Shown here piece by piece: positions 5,982-11,970 of a stretch of 15,513 nucleotides of DNA. A program made the position numbers and the translations under genes. Numbering within the stretch: position 1 is the first letter of the stretch; the number at the start of each line of letters is the position of its first letter. The DNA is from an uncultured Dyadobacter sp. (GTDB lineage: Bacteria; Bacteroidota; Bacteroidia; Cytophagales; Spirosomataceae): the NCBI GenBank assembly GCA_937880795.1, contig CALGRQ010000073.1:1-15513 (forward strand), in the 5' to 3' direction. The notes beneath the pieces were generated by a model. It was given only the letters and a program-made list of their open reading frames with translations, was not told the DNA's origin and did not search any database.

Positions 5982-8489
5982 CTAGAATGGATAGCCGACA
6001 CCGAGGTTGATATTCAAAAAGTTGGCTTGGGTTCTTTTGAAAGGTTTTCCAAAATCGAATTCATCCAAAACAAATCCTCTTCTTTTGTCGGAGGGGACGT
6101 CCCCATCCTTCGGTTCAAGTGAAGGATCGTATACCTTTATTCCAAAGTCAAAACGAAGCACAAAAAAGGATAAGTCATACCGTATACCAACGCCTGATCC
6201 AACGGCAAGGTCTTTGAGTATATTCTTGGCTTTCAGGTTCTGGCTTTCATTGGTTGCATTGAAACTCCAAACGTTACCTGCGTCTATAAAAAAGGCATAA
6301 TTGATGTCACCGAAGAAGTGCGCAAGGTGGCCGCGCCATTCCAGGTTGCCTTCCAGCAAAAACTGTCCTGGTGCCTCAATCGAAAAATTATTCTCAGTAA
6401 GACGAGGAATTGCAGATCCCGGCCCCAGGCGTCGAGGGAGCCATGCCCTCACACTGTTGGAACCACCTGCAAAAAAGTATTTTTCGTATGGCGGTTGTTT
6501 ATTGTCACCATAGCTGTGAATGGCACCACTGTTTACCCGGGCAACAAAGGAGGATTGCCGACCCACAGGCCAATACTTACGAAAATCGATATTCCATCTC
6601 AGGTATTTATAAAATTGAAGGCCGCCATCCTTATCCTCAAATATTCTTTTAATGAGTTGCTTTTGGCCCGGGAAAAGGTTTTGCGACGTTCCTCCGGATT
6701 CAAAGGATAATCTGAAATATTTCGCTTTTTTGGGTAAGCCGCCAATGGGGTTGTTGTTGAAAACGTAGGTAAAGTTAACGTCTGAGACAAAGGATTTTAA
6801 GAAGCTATTTTTGAGGTTATTTCCCTGTAGGGCTAGGTCGTCCAATAAATTACTGAATTGCTCACTCTTACGAGACGTATTCAGAATGTTCAGGTCAACC
6901 AGCGAAAGGTTATATAGGGTATACACGTTGGGTTGCCAAGAGTAGGTAAGCACCGTCTTGAAACTGGTACGGGCATATTCAGGACGACTCACAAAGTTAT
7001 AACCCACACCAACCTGTGTACGAGGATTGTATGGTGCTACTTTTTTATCAAAATAATTGCCCGGAATAAGCAATTTGGGAAACCAAATGGAGGTATTGAG
7101 GCCAAGCTCTTCACTTCGATATACATCATTTTTGTTGATAAAGCCCGGTACCAGTTCTATCCCCCCGCGGAGGTTGGCTTCAAAGTTTTCCAGTCCGTTA
7201 AAGATATTCCTGATTTTGTAGGAGAGGTTGGCAAAAGGACCCGGAGCACCTTGTAATTGAATCACGTTTAAACCCACATCGGTCGAAAACTGATATTTAT
7301 CCAATGGTATCGCTTTGAAAGTACCTTGTATACCATGCCCGGTCGAATCAAGTTTGTAGCTGTAATTGATGAAACGGAACTGATCGGTGAGGGATAGCTG
7401 TCTTTGCGTTTCACGTTCTTTTTGTTGACTATAAAATTCGCCAGGGCGTACCTGAATTTTGCTGTCCAGAATTCCGGTCGAAAACTTTTTGTCACTAAAC
7501 AGATATTGAATATTTCGGTAACGTGAAGAAGTTTTTCTAAATAAAGAATCAGGGAGTCCAGCAGGTGGTAGTACTTCAAAATTCAATGAAGAAAAGGTAT
7601 AGCGCCCCTGGTATTTGTCTCCTGAATCCATATCCACGCGAACCAATACATCTACCTGCTGATATAGACTATCCGTTTGAGAATTGGTGAGGGTGTCATT
7701 GACCATATAGGTTATATTTTGTCTTGAAAATCCAAAATAACCTGCGTTCCGGAGTAACGTTTCTATACGAATGCGCTCGTTTTCAAAAGTATCTCCATCG
7801 TAACGTTTTCCGGGAATGAGTTCTGCATTCTTCTTGCTGGCCGTAATTAGGCTGTCCGCGAAAGCGTTTCCGATTTCATATTTTACATGCCGTAGGTTGG
7901 TCGGTCTGTTTTCTTGAATGTGGTAATTAACCTTTATTCTACTGAAAGATGTATCTGTTTTAAAGGATACAGCGGATTGGAAAAAACCATTGTTGTATAA
8001 ATACTTTTGCATCTTTTCGGCATTTTTTTCCGCTTCACCGTTTACAAAATATACTGGTTCTTCGCCCAAAACACGCATCCAAAAGTTGCCCTTTTCCACA
8101 CGATCTTGCGCTTTTCCTACCTTTTTTGCATAACGGCGATGTATTTTTTCAAGCTTTGCGGGGCTGTCTTCGTGTAATCGTAATTCTTTCTGGTAATTTT
8201 GCGTTACCTCAATCAGTTTTCTCTGTTTTTCTTCTTTTTCGTAGAAAACCTGACCAAAACGGTATAGTCCTACATAGGGAAATACCGGGAGACCTAATAA
8301 ACGGCGATTGGGTTTCTGAGGGATGAGCGCTTCCAGTTCGGCATCACTTATTTTATGATTGCCTTTAATAGAGGATTGGCCCAAGAAATAACCATTGGTT
8401 TGGATATGCTGTTTTCGGGCACAGGAAGATAGCCCGACTAAAACGAGGAAAAGATATATACAAAAAGTGAACTTATACTTACTATTCAA
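5982..8489 (-). CDS. tamL: Omp85-family outer membrane lipoprotein, TamL type (BamA/TamA-like)
   Basis: TamL is the Bacteroidota counterpart of TamA, an Omp85 protein thought to work with TamB in outer membrane assembly. The 835-residue protein starts with a lipoprotein signal (hydrophobic residues 9-21, lipobox GLSSC with the cysteine at 23), which classical TamA and BamA lack. A POTRA-rich periplasmic part follows (to about residue 420), then a C-terminal beta-barrel of alternating strands ending in phenylalanine (GVGYPF). The conserved Omp85 loop-6 site reads GGSNSVRAWLPRRLGPG at about 675-691, so the usual RG(F/Y) is RAW. IDAGNVW near 735 is typical of the family. The start must be the TTG at 8489: an in-frame TAG lies three codons upstream, and no other ATG, GTG or TTG precedes the lipobox. 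No tamB-like gene is in the window. The gene is divergent from the RNA methyltransferase and has its own terminator. Confidence 0.9.
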   Translation of the reverse strand: MNSKYKFTFCIYLFLVLVGLSSCARKQHIQTNGYFLGQSSIKGNHKISDAELEALIPQKPNRRLLGLPVFPYVGLYRFGQVFYEKEEKQRKLIEVTQNYQKELRLHEDSPAKLEKIHRRYAKKVGKAQDRVEKGNFWMRVLGEEPVYFVNGEAEKNAEKMQKYLYNNGFFQSAVSFKTDTSFSRIKVNYHIQENRPTNLRHVKYEIGNAFADSLITASKKNAELIPGKRYDGDTFENERIRIETLLRNAGYFGFSRQNITYMVNDTLTNSQTDSLYQQVDVLVRVDMDSGDKYQGRYTFSSLNFEVLPPAGLPDSLFRKTSSRYRNIQYLFSDKKFSTGILDSKIQVRPGEFYSQQKERETQRQLSLTDQFRFINYSYKLDSTGHGIQGTFKAIPLDKYQFSTDVGLNVIQLQGAPGPFANLSYKIRNIFNGLENFEANLRGGIELVPGFINKNDVYRSEELGLNTSIWFPKLLIPGNYFDKKVAPYNPRTQVGVGYNFVSRPEYARTSFKTVLTYSWQPNVYTLYNLSLVDLNILNTSRKSEQFSNLLDDLALQGNNLKNSFLKSFVSDVNFTYVFNNNPIGGLPKKAKYFRLSFESGGTSQNLFPGQKQLIKRIFEDKDGGLQFYKYLRWNIDFRKYWPVGRQSSFVARVNSGAIHSYGDNKQPPYEKYFFAGGSNSVRAWLPRRLGPGSAIPRLTENNFSIEAPGQFLLEGNLEWRGHLAHFFGDINYAFFIDAGNVWSFNATNESQNLKAKNILKDLAVGSGVGIRYDLSFFVLRFDFGIKVYDPSLEPKDGDVPSDKRRGFVLDEFDFGKPFKRTQANFLNINLGVGYPF

Positions 8490-9256
8490 TGCTTTCTAAA
8501 AATCGTATAAAGTACATTAATTCGTTGAAAATCAAGAAGTATCGACAGCTCAATCAGTCCTTTATTGTAGAAGGATCGAAAAGTGTGCTGGAACTACTCG
8601 ACTCAAATTTTACTATTGAGTTTGTACTGACAACCGCGGAGTTTCAGCAAAAATACTCAAGTATTTTAAGTCAGCATAAAACTCTTATTGAAACCGTTAC
8701 TTTAACCGAGTTGCAGGGCTTAGGATCTTTTCAAACCAATGACTCTTGCCTGGCTGTTGTCAAAACGAAAGAGAATGATTTTTTGCGTGCTGAGGCGTCA
8801 GAATATGTACTTGTACTGGATGATGTAAGCGATCCCGGAAACCTGGGAACAATTATCAGAATTGCGGATTGGTATGGAGTAAAAAAAATCGTATGTTCCG
8901 AAAGCACCACCGATCTATATAACCCAAAGGTGATTGCCGCCAGCAAGGGTTCTTTTACGCGGGTTCAGGTGTACTATACCAATTTGCCCGAATATCTGAG
9001 TACTCAGGCGGGGAACCGTATGGTGGCAGGTGCTTTCTTGGGCGGGGAGTCGTTGTATGACTTTAAATTCGGTACGGAAGGAGGTTATATCGTGATGGGC
9101 AATGAGTCGAATGGTGTGAGCTCCGATGTTGAAAGGTATGTGACCAACAAAATTACAATCCCAAGGTTTGGTGTGGCGGAATCACTCAATGTAGGGATTG
9201 CTACGGCAGTAATTTTGGATAATATGCGCAGAGGAGAGGGGCAAACGGGAAATTAA
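8489..9256 (+). CDS. SpoU/TrmH-family RNA 2'-O-methyltransferase
   Basis: This SPOUT-class enzyme transfers a methyl group from S-adenosylmethionine to a ribose 2'-hydroxyl in rRNA or tRNA. The 255-residue protein has a small N-terminal substrate-binding domain (about residues 1-100) that opens with SKNRIKYINSLKIKKYR, typical of the RlmB-like subgroup with an L30e-like domain. The trefoil-knot catalytic domain follows with all three motifs: DPGNLGTIIRIADW at 115-128 (Asn118 and Arg124 in the expected places), IVMGNESNGVS at 201-211, and IPRFGVAESLNVGIATAVIL at 224-243, which holds the cofactor-binding SLNV. The target nucleotide cannot be told from sequence, so no symbol is given. The ATG at 8489 shares its first base with the start codon of the divergent tamL. 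Its stop lies 11 bases from the stop of the convergent yhhQ gene. Confidence 0.94.
   Translation: MLSKNRIKYINSLKIKKYRQLNQSFIVEGSKSVLELLDSNFTIEFVLTTAEFQQKYSSILSQHKTLIETVTLTELQGLGSFQTNDSCLAVVKTKENDFLRAEASEYVLVLDDVSDPGNLGTIIRIADWYGVKKIVCSESTTDLYNPKVIAASKGSFTRVQVYYTNLPEYLSTQAGNRMVAGAFLGGESLYDFKFGTEGGYIVMGNESNGVSSDVERYVTNKITIPRFGVAESLNVGIATAVILDNMRRGEGQTGN
8507..8536 (-). promoter_or_regulatory. Weak candidate promoter for tamL inside the methyltransferase gene
   Basis: Because tamL and the divergent gene have no space between their start codons, the tamL promoter must lie inside the other coding region. On the minus strand TACTTTAT (complement of 8507-8514) resembles TAnnTTTG with two mismatches, and CTTG (complement of 8533-8536) lies 18 bases upstream. 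The match is imperfect and the leader would be only about 10 bases. Confidence 0.25.
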
Positions 9257-9267
9257 AAAAATATCTA

Positions 9268-10059
9268 TTATTGCTCCTCCGATGCTTTATGCATCAAAGC
9301 CTCCGCATATTCCTTACCCAGATATTGATCAATAAAATAATGAGCAACATACAAAAGGGGGGTGAGCAAAATGGCTATAAGGCCCTTGTATAGGTAATTG
9401 ATGCTTCCAACTGAAAATACTTGATTGAGCTCCCAATTTCCGAAGATGTAAAAAGCAATGCCAATGACGAGGAAGCTATCAATGAGTTGGGAAAACATGG
9501 TGGAGCCTGTGGCTCTAAGCCAAATATACCGACTCCCTGTTTTTTTTCTTAGCCAGGAAAAAACGGATATATCCAATAGTTGGCCGAGCAAAAATGCGAC
9601 GATGGAGCCTATCATAATGCCTAACCCCTGATTAAAAATAAGAGAGAAAGCATCATTGATGTTGAAAACATTGCCGTGATGATCTTCCCCATTAATATCA
9701 AGCCAGAACTGTGCAGGAGGAAGTTTGGTAGCAGCCAGTACGGTGATGAAGGTATATACGATAAAACCGGCGGTTAGAAATGAAATTCGTTTGACTCCCT
9801 TTTTGCCAAAATATTCATTGATGATATCTGAAGTTATAAACACGATCGGCCAGTTAATTACACCGGCCGTCATGTTAAAATCCAGCTTTTGTCCACCGAT
9901 CAGTAGTTGAGCGGGAGGAATACCGAGAAGTGCTTCAACCGAAAATATTTTACCACCAATAATCTCTGCAATCAGTGCGTTGGTAAGAAAAATACCACAC
10001 AAAACTAAAAACAAGCGTTGTCTTTTGTTTTCCTGAACAGATGGATTATCAATGGTCAT
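9268..10059 (-). CDS. yhhQ: Queuosine precursor transporter, YhhQ/VUT family
   Basis: YhhQ-family proteins are inner membrane permeases that import queuosine precursors (preQ0 or preQ1) for the modified tRNA base queuosine. The 263-residue protein is strongly hydrophobic, with about six membrane segments (near residues 15-35, 68-85, 92-112, 140-165, 186-207 and 222-245). Family signatures are TSDIINEYFGKKG (76-88), with the charged residues conserved in the middle of the protein, and ATGSTMFSQLIDSF (183-196). The start ATG is preceded 28 bases upstream by the alaA stop on the same strand, so it is probably co-transcribed with alaA; no promoter-like element is seen in the gap. It converges with the methyltransferase gene, with 11 bases between stops and no obvious shared hairpin. 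The family call is firm. The substrate is family knowledge and could also be a related deazapurine. Confidence 0.9.
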   Translation of the reverse strand: MTIDNPSVQENKRQRLFLVLCGIFLTNALIAEIIGGKIFSVEALLGIPPAQLLIGGQKLDFNMTAGVINWPIVFITSDIINEYFGKKGVKRISFLTAGFIVYTFITVLAATKLPPAQFWLDINGEDHHGNVFNINDAFSLIFNQGLGIMIGSIVAFLLGQLLDISVFSWLRKKTGSRYIWLRATGSTMFSQLIDSFLVIGIAFYIFGNWELNQVFSVGSINYLYKGLIAILLTPLLYVAHYFIDQYLGKEYAEALMHKASEEQ

Positions 10060-10087
10060 TTATGTCAACAGGATTGGGAACGATTCG

Positions 10088-11332
10088 TTAAGCGATTACA
10101 TCTTCAATGGTACGATTGGATAGCACGCGGTGCGATTCCAGGAAAAGCTCAATCTTGTCCATTGCCTGATTCAACTCGTCAACCGTTGGTAATATCACAA
10201 TCCTAAAATGGTCATTACTGATGTAGTTAAAGCCTGTTCCGGCCACCACAAGTACTTTTTGCTCACTCAATAAATCGTATACAAATTGTTCGTCCGATTC
10301 CAGACCGAATTTCTTGAGATCGATTTTTGGGAATAGGTATAAAGAGCCCTTTGGTTTCACACAAGTAATACCTGGAATGGAAACAAGGCGGTCATATACG
10401 AGATTAATCTGTTTGTACAGGCGCCCGGTAGGGGCCACTAATTCTTTAATACTTTGATACCCTCCCAAAGCGGTTTGTATAGCGTACTGGGTAGGTACGT
10501 TGGCACACAAGCGCATACTTGCCAGAAGTAGCAAACCTTCCATATAGGATTTGGCCTTGTGCTTGGCACCACTTAAAATCATCCAGCCACCCCGGAAGCC
10601 AGCGGAACGATAGTTTTTCGATAATCCACCATAAGAAACGCAAAGCGTGTCTGTTACCAGTGAGCCCATTGGATAATGTACGGCTCCATCGTATAAAATT
10701 TTATCGTATATCTCATCCGAGAAAATGATTAACCCATGCTCCTCGGCCATTTTCGCAATGCGAATCAATACATCCTTTTCGTATACTGCACCAGTTGGGT
10801 TGTTGGGGTTGATGAGTACAATACCTTTAGTACGGGAAGTAATTTTACTTTCCATATCTTCCAGATCCGGATTCCAGTCTGCCTGCTCATCGCATACATA
10901 ATGAACGGGTTTTCCTCCACTCAGAGAAATCGCGGCTGTCCATAACGGGTAATCCGGACTTGGAACCAATATTTCATCTCCCGGATTGAGTAACGCCTGC
11001 ATGGATAACAGAATGAGCTCACTCACGCCATTGCCAATGAAAATATCATTGATTTCAACATCTTGGATACCAATGGTCTGGGTGTAGTGCATCACCGCCT
11101 TTCGGGCCGCAAACAATCCACGAGAATCAGAGTATCCCTGTGCGTTTCTTAGATTCATGATGATATCGTGAACAATTTCATCGGGAGAATCAAAGCCAAA
11201 TGGGGCAGGATTTCCAATATTCAGGTTGTGGATTTTAAAACCCTGGCTTTCAAGTTCCAGTGCTTTCTGATACGTTGCTCCCCTGATCTCATACTTAAGA
11301 TGATTAAGGCGCTGACTTTTTAAAAATTCCAT
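10088..11332 (-). CDS. alaA: PLP-dependent aminotransferase, AlaA-like (alanine transaminase)
   Basis: This is a fold-type I, class I/II aminotransferase very similar in layout to E. coli AlaA (about 405 residues; here 414), the main enzyme that converts pyruvate and glutamate to alanine and 2-oxoglutarate. Visible features are the substrate-site NIGNPAPFGF (38-47), aromatic YSDSRGLFAAR (67-77), PNNPTGAVY (176-184) whose Asn contacts the cofactor, SDEIYD with Asp206, the Schiff-base lysine 239 in YGGLSKNYRSAGFRGGWM, and a C-terminal HFRIVILP carrying the carboxylate-binding arginine. The SKNYRSAGFRGGWM block and the N-terminal MEFLKSQRLNHLKYEIRG fit AlaA rather than aspartate or aromatic aminotransferases. 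The ATG at 11332 is a natural start with a good -7 element 27 bases upstream. It is the first gene of a probable two-gene unit with yhhQ; no metabolic link between the two is known to me. Confidence 0.92.
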   Translation of the reverse strand: MEFLKSQRLNHLKYEIRGATYQKALELESQGFKIHNLNIGNPAPFGFDSPDEIVHDIIMNLRNAQGYSDSRGLFAARKAVMHYTQTIGIQDVEINDIFIGNGVSELILLSMQALLNPGDEILVPSPDYPLWTAAISLSGGKPVHYVCDEQADWNPDLEDMESKITSRTKGIVLINPNNPTGAVYEKDVLIRIAKMAEEHGLIIFSDEIYDKILYDGAVHYPMGSLVTDTLCVSYGGLSKNYRSAGFRGGWMILSGAKHKAKSYMEGLLLLASMRLCANVPTQYAIQTALGGYQSIKELVAPTGRLYKQINLVYDRLVSIPGITCVKPKGSLYLFPKIDLKKFGLESDEQFVYDLLSEQKVLVVAGTGFNYISNDHFRIVILPTVDELNQAMDKIELFLESHRVLSNRTIEDVIA

Positions 11333-11358
11333 GGGGCTTTATTCGAAAGTATTGGCTT

Positions 11359-11366
11359 CAAATATA
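11359..11366 (-). promoter_or_regulatory. Candidate -7 element for alaA
   Basis: On the minus strand TATATTTG (complement of 11359-11366) matches TAnnTTTG fully and lies 27 bases from the alaA start codon, giving a leader of about 20 bases. No good -33 TTTG sits at the usual distance; one TTTG lies only 12 bases upstream. The region is AT-rich, so chance matches are possible. Confidence 0.45.
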
Positions 11367-11498
11367 TAAAAAAACGGGCAAAATGGATGAAGTGGCTTCT
11401 ATATTTGGAAGGTAGGGTATTATGGTCAATTACCTTGTTTTAAGACCTTTTGATTTTGAAATTTTTACTTGTTAGAGTGGGCTTTTTTTTTAAAAAAT

Positions 11499-11558
11499 GA
11501 AATTTTACCTAAAAATCACTTCAATGGAAATAATAAATGGGGGTTTTTAGTGAAATTT
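11499..11558. repeat. Imperfect AT-rich inverted repeat
   Basis: GAAATTTTACCTAAAAA (11499-11515) and TTTTTAGTGAAATTT (11544-11558) are near reverse complements: TTTTTAG pairs perfectly, then a 2-base mismatch, then AAATTT. The spacer is 28 bases. It could be an operator or a cruciform site, or chance in AT-rich DNA. Confidence 0.35.
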
Positions 11559-11602
11559 AAAAAATTCGTAATTTAAATAAACGGTAGAATAAAATTTGTC
11601 AA

Positions 11603-11631
11603 TTTGTAAAAGCAAACAAGAGTATATTTTG
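11603..11631 (+). promoter_or_regulatory. Candidate promoter toward susC
   Basis: TTTG (11603-11606) is followed after 16 bases by TATATTTTG (11623-11631), which fits TAnnTTTG with one mismatch or one extra base. A second TTTG lies at 11595-11598 (24-base spacing). If used, transcription would start near 11637 and the susC leader would be about 330 bases long, spanning the short ORF and both hairpins described here. Motif match only. Confidence 0.35.
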
Positions 11632-11720
11632 CCAAATCTTTAAAATTTCATTGTATAGGAAAAAACAATAATTACATTTACTCCCCTAATTACACCATAA
11701 CAAACCTAACTTCGAAAAAT

Positions 11721-11759
11721 ATGAAAAATCTTATACTTCTTACTCTGCACTGCACCTAA
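11721..11759 (+). CDS. Short leader-like ORF, 12 codons, upstream of susC
   Basis: An ATG in an A-rich context starts a 12-codon ORF, MKNLILLTLHCT, ending in TAA at 11757-11759. It has five Leu/Ile codons, and its stop overlaps a second ATG (TAATG) and the left arm of a hairpin. Past this TAA the same frame stays open for 53 more codons to a TGA at 11919-11921. It may be a regulatory leader peptide, the start of a broken small gene, or chance. I do not recognise it. Confidence 0.25.
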   Translation: MKNLILLTLHCT

Positions 11760-11788
11760 TGGCTCCGGGCCATTTGCTTCTCTTTTTT
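11758..11788 (+). promoter_or_regulatory. Hairpin with downstream T-run in the susC leader (possible attenuator)
   Basis: AATGGC-TCCGG-GCCATT (11758-11774) is a perfect 6-bp stem with a 5-base loop, starting at the stop codon of the 12-codon ORF. A run of six T (11783-11788) follows after 8 pyrimidine-rich bases. The gap makes it weaker than a standard terminator. An attenuator or a riboregulatory stem is possible. Confidence 0.35.
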
Positions 11789-11900
11789 AGTTCTTCAGTT
11801 TGTTGGTAACCTGGCTTTCCGTTCAATTGGCGAGTTTGTTTATAGTGATTTTCGGTTTGACGGGGCTCATTGGAGGCTTCAATACTGTTCTGTATCAATG

Positions 11901-11940
11901 ATTTTACCTCACCTGTGGTGAGTGACTTGTGAATTTTACC
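11901..11940 (+). repeat. Direct repeats ATTTTACC flanking a hairpin before susC
   Basis: ATTTTACC occurs at 11901-11908 and again at 11933-11940, 32 bases apart (about three helical turns). Between them CTCACC-TGT-GGTGAG (11908-11922) forms a perfect 6-bp stem. A third copy lies in the inverted repeat at 11502-11509. The last copy is 31 bases before the susC ATG. This could be a protein-binding site or a translational control stem. Confidence 0.3.
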
Positions 11941-11970
11941 ATTTTTAACAACCTAATTAATTTAAAGCGT

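Larger units (their letters stand above)
11333..11970. other. Intergenic region between divergent alaA and susC, 638 bases
   Basis: This is the only stretch over 300 bases without a firm gene. Bases 11340-11720 are very AT-rich, with many A and T runs and no credible coding frame. They hold promoter-like elements for alaA and possibly susC and an imperfect inverted repeat. From about 11720 to 11930 the composition shifts to near that of coding DNA, and a short leader-like ORF, one hairpin with a nearby T-run, and a second hairpin between direct repeats are seen. No ECF sigma factor, anti-sigma or hybrid two-component gene of the kind that often precedes SusC genes is present in the window. 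Confidence 0.8.

Noticed and set aside
9257..9267. Shared bidirectional terminator between the methyltransferase and yhhQ genes
   Set aside because: The 11-base gap has an A-run but no inverted repeat able to form a stem.
11760..11778. GG...GC spacing resembling a sigma-54 -24/-12 promoter in the susC leader
   Set aside because: The GG and GC are 13 bases apart instead of 10 and the flanking consensus does not match.
11759..11809. Second short ORF (16 codons) starting at the TAATG overlap
   Set aside because: It runs through the hairpin and T-run, has no recognisable feature, and such a length is expected by chance; the overlap is mentioned with the leader finding.
11929..11970. GTG start for susC, adding 14 residues
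   Set aside because: The added residues precede an ordinary signal peptide that begins well at the ATG at 11971.
11333..11970. Possible mobile element, tRNA, CRISPR or att site in the long intergenic region
   Set aside because: No transposase remnant, tRNA cloverleaf, regularly spaced repeats or flanking target duplications could be seen.
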